Shown here: positions 12,819-22,334 of the stretch, piece by piece | Position numbering within the stretch: position 1 is the stretch's first letter | Layout: each line of letters opens with the position of its first letter | Source: Ignavibacteriota bacterium | GTDB taxonomy: Bacteria > Bacteroidota > Ignavibacteria > Ignavibacteriales > Ignavibacteriaceae | Reading direction: 5' to 3' | Length of the DNA stretch: 64,000 nucleotides | Assembly: GCA_013285405.1 (NCBI GenBank) | Contig: CP053446.1 | Location: 1,711,985 to 1,775,984 of the forward strand | Position numbers and translations under genes: made by a program | Notes under the pieces: generated by a model | What the model saw: the letters and a program-made list of their open reading frames with translations, nothing else | Database searches by the model: none | Told to the model about the DNA's origin: nothing

Positions 12819-15800
12819 ATGAAAAAAATTATCTTTTTAATTATGTTATTTATTTCCTTTAATAATTTTTGTCAAACTTATAAGGTTGACAATATTAATA
12901 TTACAAACAATTCTGAGGAACAATACGAAACTGCTATCGCAGTCAATCCGAACAACCCAAATCATTTGTTTGCTACGTGGATGGATTTTAGCGATGGTGT
13001 TAATAATAAACCAGGGTATGGGATCTCAACAGATGGAGGAATAACTTGGTCCAATAATTTAATACCTCTTCCTACAGGTTTAACAAGAGGGGCTGATCCT
13101 TCATGTATATTTGACTTAAATAACAACTTGTATTATTCTTATATGGCTTATATTCCAAGTAGATTCCCTTATGTTGCAAATTCAACAAACAACGGTATTG
13201 ATTGGAATAACATAGAGGTTAGTAATCACTCTTATATTGATAAACCGTATATATCTTTTGATCCTGAAATTAATAGATTTTATTTAGCATACATATTATT
13301 AACAGGTGAGTCAAATGAAGTTTATTTTACCTACTCAGACAATGCTTCAAATTGGCAAGGTTTACAAAAACTTGATGAAGTTTTAGATAATTATTTATTA
13401 CCGGAATTTATTAATGAATATACATCGTTCTCATATTTTGCTGGGACAGTACCTGCTGTTTCCCCCAATGGCGATGTTTATGTAGTATGGCTTCAAGGTG
13501 AACAGTATAATGATTCCGGTAGTTCAATAAGAATCCGAAGATCAACTGATAATGGGATAAGTTTTGAACCTTTAATTATTGCAGCACCAAATATTAGAGT
13601 CTCCACCAATCAAAAATTTGGAGCACTTAGAAATTATAGTAATCCGACCATTGCATTTAAACCAGATGGAGACATATGCATAGTTTTTGTTCAAAAAGAT
13701 ATTGGTGAAGATTTAAACATCTATTATATTATTTCTGAAGATGATGGAGAAAATTGGACTAGCCCTGAAATTGCTACTGAGTTGACTTCGGGACATCAGC
13801 TTTTTCCATGGTTAAGTACAGATTCTAATGGGAACATTCACTTGGCTTATTACAACCTTGAAGATTGGGAATTAAATGTCTATGTATCAGAATTATTTAA
13901 AGATGAAAATTCATTTTATTTACATGATTATAAAATTACTAATTTTACCAATTCCATAAGTGACCCAAGAAATTGTAATCTTTGCAGTAATAATGATTAT
14001 TTAGGTATTACATCTAGTGTAGGAAACAGAGTGTTCCCAATTTGGACTGATTATAGAGATAATAATCCAGAAGTTTACATTGCAAAATATGAAAGTGATT
14101 TAAGATTTGCTTATGAAAATAAATCACTAGATCATACCGCAACATCTTTAAACGGTCAAAGAAAATTAGTGAAAGACAATGCTGGAAATTATCACATCGT
14201 ATTTACTTCAGGTGGAGAAATTTTTTATCGTAAAAGTACTAATAACGGAAATAGCTGGCAGGCACCTGTTCGTTTAAGCGATGGCACCGGTGAAAATAAA
14301 TTTCCAAGTATAACCACAATGGATAACTATTTATACATAACCTGGCAGCAATACTTAGGTTTAGACGGGAGTCAGCATAAATACAAAATTAAAGGAATGT
14401 ATACGTCAATGACAGGCTGGTCTCCAATGACAATTAATGATGATGAAGTATATTTTTCTTCTCCAACAGATCCTCTGCCAGTAATAGTTGCTGCTGAAAA
14501 TATTGATAATAATTATTCAAGCACTGATGGTTTACCTGAAGTTATGATCGCCTATAGAAACTCCGATGGAATATATCATATAAACTTATTCGCCTGGACA
14601 CCTGATTCTCAAATTTATTATTATAGTCAACAGGGTTCAGTTCATAAAATACCTAATACTTCGACAGGGTACAGGAACTCGAGCATAACTGTAAACGGGC
14701 TTGGGGAGATATTGCTTACGTGTGATTATATGGGCAACATTTATGCTTTTTTAACGGCAGGAGGAAGTTGGTCTGCTATCTCATCTTCAATTTTTCAGTC
14801 TGCATATATTTCAAGCAGTACGAAAAGTTCTGTTACAAGCGATGCATTGAATTACTTTCATATCTCCTGGCAAGGAGAGAATTGGGTATATCAAACAAAC
14901 TCAATACTTCATAAAAGAATATCAACATCCGGTGGGATTGGAACACCAATTACAGAATTCAGAAATAATCAGTATATGAGTTTTCAGCCGTCAACATTTG
15001 GACACCTTGATACAAACGGAGGTGTTACACTTTATTGGTATACTGGTGATGACCTGGATATTAAGAAAGTTATTAATGACGGCACACGGTGGGATCATTC
15101 GTCTACTGAGTTTATTCCTTCTATACAGACAAATGCAAGATTTGTTAACTCCATTGATAAAGATTTACCATATGATTTTGCTTATTTCTGGACTTCTGCG
15201 GGTGATGCACCATACGATTGTAATACTTGTATCGGTTGTGAAGAAAATCAGGATGATTTTGGAGACGCCGATTCACTTGAGACGTTCAGGCGAGCAGAAT
15301 TCAGTAACTCAGCACTTGACGCCATTCTCTCTTTGCAGCTCGGTAATTTTCAATTAAAAGACATTAACAATAACAGTTATCCTCTGGAACCAGAAGAACT
15401 TGATGCAAACTTTACTTTTCAGAATTTTAGTGATGTGCTTAACGTTTTATTCAGTGATTCTATTCCGCGGTCAAATTTGTATAAAAAAATCGCATTTGAG
15501 TACGAAGCTGTAATAAAGAACTTGTCTAAAATAAAAGCAATCAATACAAACGATGTTTCCTTAAAATTAAAATTAATTGACAGAACAACAGGAAATACTT
15601 TATATACTTCTGATTCTTATACACTTCCATTGGATTCAATAAAAAGAACAATATCAGGTAACCTGACAATCCCATTTAATAGGTTAAATCAGCGGTACGA
15701 TTTAAGTGTTAAATTGATACTTGAAGGTGTTGCTGAAGAATATTTCAATCAAACTGAAAACATAAATCTGGTGAATACATATTTATCTTGTAGTGAGTAT

Positions 15801-16106
15801 TTAGGTAAGGAAAACAAAACGAAAAATAATATTAGTCCTTTGACTGATTATAAATTGGAGCAGAATTACCCAAATCCTTTTAATCCTAGCACTCAAATCA
15901 AATATTCTATTGCTAATAATGGTTTTGTTGCAATGAAAATATATGATATTCTTGGAAGGGAAGTTGAAGTGCTTGTTAATGAAGAAAAACCAGAAGGCAC
16001 ATATACAATAAATTTTAATGCCAGTCATCTATCGAGCGGTATATACTTTTATCAAGTGAAAACAAATAATTTTATTGACACAAAGAAGATGATCCTGCTA
16101 AGATAA
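12819..16106 (+). CDS. Exported BNR/sialidase-fold protein with type IX sorting domain
   Basis: A 1095-aa protein with a classical signal peptide (MKKIIFLIMLFISFNNFC). The N-terminal half has Asp-box style repeats of sialidase-fold propellers (STDGGITWSNN, STDNGISFEP, SEDDGENWTS, STNNGNSWQA). A Cys cluster (CNTCIGCEE) falls near residue 800. A type A secretion domain ends the protein (EQNYPNPFNPSTQ, MKIYDILGREVEVL, LSSGIYFYQV, KKMILLR). Catalytic residues of true sialidases (FRIP motif, Glu/Tyr pair) were not recognised, so enzymatic activity is doubtful. It starts 48 bp after the previous exported gene with a strong AGGAGG at 12809-12814, so the pair may form an operon closed by the terminator at 16159. 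Confidence 0.78.
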   Translation: MKKIIFLIMLFISFNNFCQTYKVDNINITNNSEEQYETAIAVNPNNPNHLFATWMDFSDGVNNKPGYGISTDGGITWSNNLIPLPTGLTRGADPSCIFDLNNNLYYSYMAYIPSRFPYVANSTNNGIDWNNIEVSNHSYIDKPYISFDPEINRFYLAYILLTGESNEVYFTYSDNASNWQGLQKLDEVLDNYLLPEFINEYTSFSYFAGTVPAVSPNGDVYVVWLQGEQYNDSGSSIRIRRSTDNGISFEPLIIAAPNIRVSTNQKFGALRNYSNPTIAFKPDGDICIVFVQKDIGEDLNIYYIISEDDGENWTSPEIATELTSGHQLFPWLSTDSNGNIHLAYYNLEDWELNVYVSELFKDENSFYLHDYKITNFTNSISDPRNCNLCSNNDYLGITSSVGNRVFPIWTDYRDNNPEVYIAKYESDLRFAYENKSLDHTATSLNGQRKLVKDNAGNYHIVFTSGGEIFYRKSTNNGNSWQAPVRLSDGTGENKFPSITTMDNYLYITWQQYLGLDGSQHKYKIKGMYTSMTGWSPMTINDDEVYFSSPTDPLPVIVAAENIDNNYSSTDGLPEVMIAYRNSDGIYHINLFAWTPDSQIYYYSQQGSVHKIPNTSTGYRNSSITVNGLGEILLTCDYMGNIYAFLTAGGSWSAISSSIFQSAYISSSTKSSVTSDALNYFHISWQGENWVYQTNSILHKRISTSGGIGTPITEFRNNQYMSFQPSTFGHLDTNGGVTLYWYTGDDLDIKKVINDGTRWDHSSTEFIPSIQTNARFVNSIDKDLPYDFAYFWTSAGDAPYDCNTCIGCEENQDDFGDADSLETFRRAEFSNSALDAILSLQLGNFQLKDINNNSYPLEPEELDANFTFQNFSDVLNVLFSDSIPRSNLYKKIAFEYEAVIKNLSKIKAINTNDVSLKLKLIDRTTGNTLYTSDSYTLPLDSIKRTISGNLTIPFNRLNQRYDLSVKLILEGVAEEYFNQTENINLVNTYLSCSEYLGKENKTKNNISPLTDYKLEQNYPNPFNPSTQIKYSIANNGFVAMKIYDILGREVEVLVNEEKPEGTYTINFNASHLSSGIYFYQVKTNNFIDTKKMILLR

Positions 16107-16158
16107 TTCTTCGAAGATAGTACCACTAAAAGAGTATTTTCCTTTAGCAGTGACAAGC

Positions 16159-16186
16159 GGTCGGGCAAAACAACCCGGCCTTTTTT
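16159..16186 (+). terminator. Rho-independent terminator
   Basis: A 7-bp stem GGTCGGG/CCCGGCC (one G-T wobble) with an 8-base loop is followed by six T. It lies 53 bp after the stop of the 1095-aa exported protein and closes that transcript. Confidence 0.85.
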
Positions 16187-16295
16187 ATTAGTCTCGCAGA
16201 AAATAATTTGTTCAAAAAATATAACACATCAATTCTTTAAACAGCACTTTTATTATTTTTAATATACTTAAACCAGAAATTGAGCTAATAATCTG

Positions 16296-17324
16296 ATGGC
16301 TTTATTCTATATAAAAATATCATTAACAGTTCTTTTACTTATTCTTATTACTTCCTGCAAAGACGCAGGCAAAACGGAACAGCAAACCGGCACAACTGGA
16401 ATTTCAGATACTTTAACTTCAAACGACCATAAAAATTTTCTATTTTTAACTGAGTGGTTCGATAAAGTTGGTGTTAATCAATATGATTTGAGAAAGAAAA
16501 AATACAAACCTGTTTGGTGGCACCCTCGTGAAAATGTTGTTATGCTGATTTATAAACCCGGGAATTTCGCGGCATATTTTCTTACTGCAGATAAAATTAT
16601 AAATACTGAAAATATTCCTTCGTTCAGCGGATTAAAGCTGTTTATAATTTCAAACGATCTTTCCGAGATAAAACAAATTGATGATATCGGAGATGGCGTT
16701 CAGTTCACAGCACGATGGAATGATGATGAAAACCTGGAGTTAATATTTACTGCTGTGGATAAAACAATCGCAAATTATGTTAATCAATACACAAAAGTTT
16801 TTGACCATTACGGCAAGCTGGTTGACAGTGAGATCAGGACAATTGACATTCTTAAAAACGGTTTCCCTCAAATATTACCACCTGGAAATTCAAGTTTATC
16901 TCCGTCCGGGAAATTTGGAGTTTCATTCAAACAAGACACTGTATTTTTAAAAAAAGCGGACGGCGATTCACTTGAATTTATCTCAGTGATGAAGCACAAA
17001 CTGAATAAACTCAACTGGAGCGAGGATGAAAAGTATTTATTCATCTCAACACTTGATCTGCAAAATGAAACGGTTAAAACTAAAAATCCCGAAACCTCAG
17101 AATTATTTATCTACTCGATGGAAGCAGATTCATTAATTGGTGCATTCAGCGGGGCAGGGCTTAAGAACTTTATCAGCCTGAATGATTTGCTGATTTTTGA
17201 TGATGGGTTTGATAACAGTTCTGTGATAAACATTTTCAATCTGGATAAAAATAAAGTTATAGATATTATTAAACCCAGACAGGGATGCGGTCTTGTAACG
17301 ATGCCACTACTGGCAGACAAATAA
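16296..17324 (+). CDS. Lipoprotein with propeller-like repeats
   Basis: A 342-aa protein with a lipoprotein signal: hydrophobic core LTVLLLILITSC and the acceptor Cys near residue 26. The mature part is predicted mainly beta, with TolB/WD-like patterns such as HPRENVVMLIY, LNKLNWSEDEKYLFIST and SSLSPSGKFGVSF. No catalytic motif is visible. It has its own transcript start region after a terminator. It converges on the glycosyltransferase gene with no base between the two stop codons (TAA at 17322-17324, TAG on the other strand at 17325-17327). Function unknown. Confidence 0.65.
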   Translation: MALFYIKISLTVLLLILITSCKDAGKTEQQTGTTGISDTLTSNDHKNFLFLTEWFDKVGVNQYDLRKKKYKPVWWHPRENVVMLIYKPGNFAAYFLTADKIINTENIPSFSGLKLFIISNDLSEIKQIDDIGDGVQFTARWNDDENLELIFTAVDKTIANYVNQYTKVFDHYGKLVDSEIRTIDILKNGFPQILPPGNSSLSPSGKFGVSFKQDTVFLKKADGDSLEFISVMKHKLNKLNWSEDEKYLFISTLDLQNETVKTKNPETSELFIYSMEADSLIGAFSGAGLKNFISLNDLLIFDDGFDNSSVINIFNLDKNKVIDIIKPRQGCGLVTMPLLADK

Positions 17325-18182
17325 CTACTTTTGAAAGTTTAATATTTTTTTAAGTCTCTTCGTGAGTGGGAAAAGAAAAACCAGGATTCTCCTGATCCAA
17401 TCAGGTCGCTGCTGATCGAGCTTTGCATCAAATTCCCAGTTAGTCATTTCAATTCGGGTTTTCATTACTTCAGGATGAGTACCTTTAAACTTTATCAGAT
17501 TTCCGAGGTCATCAAATTTAAGCGAAGTAAGTGGAGATTGGTTTATTTCTTCGTCTGTGTGATAAAGTTTGTGAAAGTCTTTTCTTTTCATCATCATTGT
17601 ATCCGGTGGTCTGACCCAACCGTAATGATATATTTCAGCATCTATGTCAACAGAATTTATTGATGAGCCGACTTTATGTTTAAAGTTCGTTGCATCGCCC
17701 CACGACACAATATCTTTGTTAAGTTTGATGACCCGGCTTTCTTTGAAATACCAATTTCTGTAGTTATCCTGAACGTAATCATAGCTTCCGTAGAAATGTT
17801 TGTATCTGAATCGTAATCCTTCAACATTATCGTTACTGAAATATTTCTTCATAGCGATCATTACTGTATCAAGATACTTTTCGTGGAGAATTTCATCTGC
17901 CTGGATATAAACTCCCCAATCACCAGAACATTCTGTTAAAGCTGCATTTGTTTCAACAGATAATAACTTTCCCCCTTCGCGCAATGTCATATCCCATGTT
18001 CTGCTGATTATTTTGATCTTGTTACTATCAATCGATTTTACTGCTTCAAAAGTTTTATCTTCAGAGTCACCGACATTTACAATCAGCTCGTCACACAGCG
18101 GAAGAATACTTAGAATAGCTTCACGGAAAGGATAAAAATACTTTATACCATTTCTTATTATTGTGAAACCGCTTACTTTCAT
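17325..18182 (-). CDS. Family 2 glycosyltransferase
   Basis: A 285-aa GT-A glycosyltransferase. The N-terminal GFTIIRNGIKYFYPFREAI and LCDELIVNVGDSEDKTFEAV segments fit the nucleotide-sugar fold, and WGVYIQADEILH carries a variant of the DxD metal motif (QADE). It has no membrane segment. It overlaps the ABC exporter gene by 4 bp (ATGA) and so is translated with it. The neighbours (exporter, O-antigen-ligase-like protein, nucleotide-sugar enzyme) point to a surface glycan or lipopolysaccharide-like molecule. The sugar transferred cannot be told. Confidence 0.8.
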   Translation of the reverse strand: MKVSGFTIIRNGIKYFYPFREAILSILPLCDELIVNVGDSEDKTFEAVKSIDSNKIKIISRTWDMTLREGGKLLSVETNAALTECSGDWGVYIQADEILHEKYLDTVMIAMKKYFSNDNVEGLRFRYKHFYGSYDYVQDNYRNWYFKESRVIKLNKDIVSWGDATNFKHKVGSSINSVDIDAEIYHYGWVRPPDTMMMKRKDFHKLYHTDEEINQSPLTSLKFDDLGNLIKFKGTHPEVMKTRIEMTNWEFDAKLDQQRPDWIRRILVFLFPLTKRLKKILNFQK

Positions 18183-20017
18183 TTTTCGTTGAGTTTGAAC
18201 TGCATATAATAGAGTTTGTGATAAAGACCGTTCCTTAATAAAAGTTCCTCGTGTGCGCCCTCTTCAACAATTTCGCCGTCGCTGATCACAATAATTTTAT
18301 TTGCTTTTTGAATAGTAGATAATCTGTGTGCAATAACGATTGAAGTTCTTCCTTTCATTAATCTTTCAATTGCCTGCTGAACCAACACTTCAGATTCTGT
18401 ATCAAGAGATGAAGTTGCCTCATCAAGTATTAATATCGGAGGATTTTTTAACAATGCACGCGCAATGGAAAGGCGTTGTCTTTCTCCACCAGATAATTTG
18501 GTTCCGCGATCACCAATAACCGTTTCATAACCGTCTTTCAACGGTTGAATAAAATTATCTGCATTAGCAGCTTTTGCAGCTTCAATTATTCGATCCATCG
18601 GAACGTCTTGTAATCCATAAGCGATGTTATTTCTTATTGTGTCATTGAATAATATTGTTTCCTGAGTAACAACACCAATAAAAGAGCGAAGCGATTTCAT
18701 TGAGATATTTCTAATATCTATATCGTCAATCAGTACTTGCCCGCCTGTAACATCATAAAAGCGCGGGATAAGATCAACGAGGCTGGATTTTCCGGCTCCG
18801 CTGGGCCCAACTATTGCCAAAACTTCTCCTTTATTTATTTCCACATTGATGTTACTAAGCACTAAATCACTTTTTTCATATTTGAAACTAACGTTCTGAA
18901 ATTGAATTTTCTTATTAAAAGATTTTAATTCAACAGCATTTGGAGCGTCAACTATTTTTGGAGTTGTATCAAGAATTGAAAAAACTCTCTCTGATGCAGC
19001 AATACCTTCCTGTATGCTGTTAAAAACCTGTCCAATCAGTTTTATTGAAGGCATCATCTGGAAAAATATTCCAAGGAATACAAAGAATGCACCCGGAGTC
19101 ATATCGCTTTTGCCCTGCACAATCTGGCTGCCAATAAAGTAAAGTATTATTGATATAGTTATAACTCCAAGAGTTTCTGTTATTGGAGAAGCAAGAGCTC
19201 TTCTTCTTACTAGAGTTGTAAGCAGGTTAAAATATTTTTTTTCTTCTTCACGAAATCTTTCTACTTCATATTGTTCCATCCCAAAGGCTTTTACAATTCT
19301 CATCGCACCAAAAGTTTCATCGAGTATCGAAGTGATTTCTGCAATTCTTTCCTGTGATCTGATGCTTTTTCTTTTCAATGAGTCGCTTATTTTAGCAAGT
19401 ATAAATCCTGTAACAGGAAGTAATGCAAAAATCAGTAATGTCAACTGCCAGTTGAAAATAAAAAGTACAGCAGAAAAAATTATGATGAGCGGAGGATCCC
19501 GGAAAATACTATTTATTACCGCTATCATTGAATCTTTTATTATCTGGACGTCATTAATTATTCTTGAAATTAATATCCCCTTTTTCTCTTCCGTGAAATA
19601 ACCGAGAGATAATTTGTGAAAGTGAGTATATAGCTGGAGCCTGATATCTCTTATTATTCCCTGCTCAACGAAAGACATAAACCATGTCTGCAAATATGAA
19701 AAGAGATTTTTAAGCAGGAAGACGAGAATTATCAGGACGCATAAATATGTAACGAGTTCAATTTTTGAGTATGATTGAACAAACTGATTCAATTGATATG
19801 AGAGCCACTCCTTGATATTGACGATACTGAAACTGACTTCGGTACTTAGTTTGTCAGGTGATTGATTAAATAACAGATCTATAAACGGCATAACAAGACC
19901 GATTGAAGCAAGACTGAAAATAACAAATAGCAGCATGAAAAAATTTGCAGCAGCGAGAGGTTTGATGTACGGCTTAAGATATTTAAAGAATCGCCAAAAA
20001 ACTTTCATTTGATACAA
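18179..20017 (-). CDS. MsbA-like ABC exporter (fused membrane and ATPase domains)
   Basis: A 612-aa half-transporter. Six membrane helices occupy about residues 15-315. The ATPase domain follows, with Walker A VGPSGAGKSS near 396, the Q-loop in GVVTQETILF, signature LSGGERQRLS, Walker B PILILDEATSSLD and a switch His in IVIAHRLST. MsbA-type proteins flip lipid A or other lipid-linked molecules across the inner membrane as homodimers. The co-translated glycosyltransferase and the divergent O-antigen-ligase-like gene support an envelope glycolipid substrate. Multidrug export is an alternative that sequence alone cannot exclude. Confidence 0.88.
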   Translation of the reverse strand: MYQMKVFWRFFKYLKPYIKPLAAANFFMLLFVIFSLASIGLVMPFIDLLFNQSPDKLSTEVSFSIVNIKEWLSYQLNQFVQSYSKIELVTYLCVLIILVFLLKNLFSYLQTWFMSFVEQGIIRDIRLQLYTHFHKLSLGYFTEEKKGILISRIINDVQIIKDSMIAVINSIFRDPPLIIIFSAVLFIFNWQLTLLIFALLPVTGFILAKISDSLKRKSIRSQERIAEITSILDETFGAMRIVKAFGMEQYEVERFREEEKKYFNLLTTLVRRRALASPITETLGVITISIILYFIGSQIVQGKSDMTPGAFFVFLGIFFQMMPSIKLIGQVFNSIQEGIAASERVFSILDTTPKIVDAPNAVELKSFNKKIQFQNVSFKYEKSDLVLSNINVEINKGEVLAIVGPSGAGKSSLVDLIPRFYDVTGGQVLIDDIDIRNISMKSLRSFIGVVTQETILFNDTIRNNIAYGLQDVPMDRIIEAAKAANADNFIQPLKDGYETVIGDRGTKLSGGERQRLSIARALLKNPPILILDEATSSLDTESEVLVQQAIERLMKGRTSIVIAHRLSTIQKANKIIVISDGEIVEEGAHEELLLRNGLYHKLYYMQFKLNEK

Positions 20018-20202
20018 CTAATAATAATCTTGTGTGAAAAGATAGTCACTAAAATTTAATTATTTAATCTTTTTAATTTAGCAGGGTAAATATATTATGA
20101 TTTAGATACTGGGGACATTAAATTTAAACCATAAATGAGTAAATATCCTGCATCATTATTAAATAAAACGCTGTCATTCCAAATACAATTCAGGTGTAAC
20201 TA

Positions 20203-22266
20203 TTGAACGAAATTCAGGGAACTAAGGATTATAAAATTCTTGATTGGGTAATACTTTCATTATTCGTCATATTCATTTTAAGTCTTAGCAATTCAATCTT
20301 TGTTAACCAGATTGGATATTTTGGCGCACTTCTTTTTATACTGATCAAAGCATTTCTAACAAGAAAAAATCCATTCAGCAAAACAGGACTTGAACTTGCA
20401 TTTGCATTGTATATGCTTGCTGAAATTATATCACTTATATTATCAGAGTATCAGGCGCAGGCATTTCATTTCTTTACAAAAAGAGCGCTGCTGATTCCTG
20501 TTCTTTATACCACGATAGTAGTAACAACAAATTTGAAACGCGGCAAAAACTTTTTTAATCTCTTTATTGTTGGTTCTTTAATCACGGGAATTGTTTACCT
20601 TGTTTTCGCTTTTCAATATTATCTGAACAATCAATATTTAATAACTGAATCCGGTCCGGCATTAATTCAGAACCCGATAACCACGAGCGAAATAATCAGC
20701 TTTGCAGTATTATTTCTTTTTGCATTTATAATTAACGAAAAAGCAAGTTGGAAAGTCAAACTGTTATTATATGCTGGTTTTGCCATTTCAGTTTTAACAT
20801 TGATCGCAACCTTCAAACGTACTGGTTGGATGGGTGTTGCAATTGGAATCGTGCTTATTCTCATTATCAAAAAAAAATGGAAAATCCTTGTTCCGATTTT
20901 CATTGCCGGAATAGTATTATTCTTAATTGATAAGAACGTCAGCCAGGTAAGTGTTTATAATTTTGAAGGGTCAAGGGCTAAAAAACTTTATTCATTCAAA
21001 ACTGATGGAAGAGCTTGGTCAGTTGCAAAAGATGACAGCTTATTTATAATTAACGATTATGAAAACGGACTTTTGTTTTATAAAGATTCAGTTCTCGTAA
21101 GAAAAATTGCAACTCCCGAACCCGCTACTTCTTTTTTGAAAGTTGATGACAGCATATTCATCGCTCAACTGATTGACACACGATTTTTAATATTCAAAAA
21201 AAATAATCAGGAAATCAATCAGATAAATGAAATTTTACCCCCCGGGAATACAAAAGATTTTTTCTTACTTGATAAATCACTCTATACTTTAGACATTGAT
21301 AGCGGACTTACATTTTATAATTCGATAACCGAAGCAACTACACCAGTACGTTTTCCTGAGTTAAAAGGCTTTATTAAAATGTTTGTTGACTCCTCATCAT
21401 TTTTCTTTGCTGGAGATGGACCAGGCGCAGCAGTTTATTCCAGAGAAGGAAATTTTCCTGGTAAATTGATTGCTAAAAAAGACGTTGATAATTTGAGGAG
21501 AATTTACTTCTTTGAAGGAAATATGATCGTTGGTAATTCAGAATGTGTGTGGATGTACAGATTAGAAAATAATCAGATTGTATTAAAAGATCATCCGAAA
21601 GAGATCAGTCACGTCAACAGGATTGATAGTGACGGAGATATCCTTGCTGTGCTTACTGGTAATGGAACAATTTATAAACTTAAAGTTAATGAAAATCAGA
21701 AATTTGAGATTATAGCAAGTGATCAGGTTTCACCAAAACCAACGAACTTCAATTATTCTGATGGAAATATTTATTGCACATACATAAACCGTGGAAGACT
21801 TTTAAGCTTCTTCGATCCGTATCTTCAGCAGAATTTTAATCGTTTAGCACTCTGGCGCGGTGGCTGGGAAATATTTAAAGATTATCCTTTGTTTGGTGTT
21901 GGTGACATTGGAATTGAAAAGTATTATGTTCATTACAAACGTCCTTATGACAAAGAAATACACGGACATCTTCACAACAACTATTTTCATTTTCTGGCTA
22001 CTCTGGGATTGTTCGGGCTCTCAGCTATAATGTATATGTTTATTATGATTATAATTAAAATCAGCCGGATTTATAAATCTACAAAAGGTAAACCGTTTAT
22101 CGCATCTTACTCACTTGGAGCGTTGGCTGCTTTTGTCAATATCCTTATTGCTGGATTATCTGAACTTAATTTCTGGGACCAGGAAATTGCGACACTGATT
22201 TATTTTACAGTCGGATTGAACGTTGCATTATTCATTCGATATAAAGAAGAAACAAATGAGAGTTAA
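20203..22266 (+). CDS. O-antigen ligase-like membrane protein with an inserted propeller domain
   Basis: A 687-aa protein. About ten membrane helices fill residues 14-245. The Wzy_C/WaaL signature follows later: RLALWRGGWEIFKDYPLFGVG, then HGHLHNNYFHFLATLGLFGL and two or three more helices. Between them, at about 246-543, sits a soluble block of roughly 300 residues with repeated beta patterns (VAKDDSLFIINDYENGLLFY, KVDDSIFIAQ, FFEGNMIVGN, DSDGDILAVLTGNGTIYKL), which looks like a propeller in the large periplasmic loop. Ligases and polymerases of this family join glycan chains to lipid carriers and do not normally carry such a domain. TTG start with AGGTG at 20192-20196. Divergent from the ABC exporter. 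Confidence 0.78.
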   Translation: MNEIQGTKDYKILDWVILSLFVIFILSLSNSIFVNQIGYFGALLFILIKAFLTRKNPFSKTGLELAFALYMLAEIISLILSEYQAQAFHFFTKRALLIPVLYTTIVVTTNLKRGKNFFNLFIVGSLITGIVYLVFAFQYYLNNQYLITESGPALIQNPITTSEIISFAVLFLFAFIINEKASWKVKLLLYAGFAISVLTLIATFKRTGWMGVAIGIVLILIIKKKWKILVPIFIAGIVLFLIDKNVSQVSVYNFEGSRAKKLYSFKTDGRAWSVAKDDSLFIINDYENGLLFYKDSVLVRKIATPEPATSFLKVDDSIFIAQLIDTRFLIFKKNNQEINQINEILPPGNTKDFFLLDKSLYTLDIDSGLTFYNSITEATTPVRFPELKGFIKMFVDSSSFFFAGDGPGAAVYSREGNFPGKLIAKKDVDNLRRIYFFEGNMIVGNSECVWMYRLENNQIVLKDHPKEISHVNRIDSDGDILAVLTGNGTIYKLKVNENQKFEIIASDQVSPKPTNFNYSDGNIYCTYINRGRLLSFFDPYLQQNFNRLALWRGGWEIFKDYPLFGVGDIGIEKYYVHYKRPYDKEIHGHLHNNYFHFLATLGLFGLSAIMYMFIMIIIKISRIYKSTKGKPFIASYSLGALAAFVNILIAGLSELNFWDQEIATLIYFTVGLNVALFIRYKEETNES

Positions 22267-22334
22267 AATTAAGCTCTCATCATTATTTTTGGATAAATAT
22301 TTAAAATAAAAACAACTTTGACTATTCACTGTAT

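Noticed and set aside
12819..16106. Active sialidase
   Set aside because: Asp-box-like repeats are present, but the FRIP motif and the catalytic Arg triad, Glu and Tyr were not recognised.
17322..17327. Possible overlap or fusion at the convergent stops
   Set aside because: The two stop codons simply abut on opposite strands, with intact gene ends on both sides; tight packing only.
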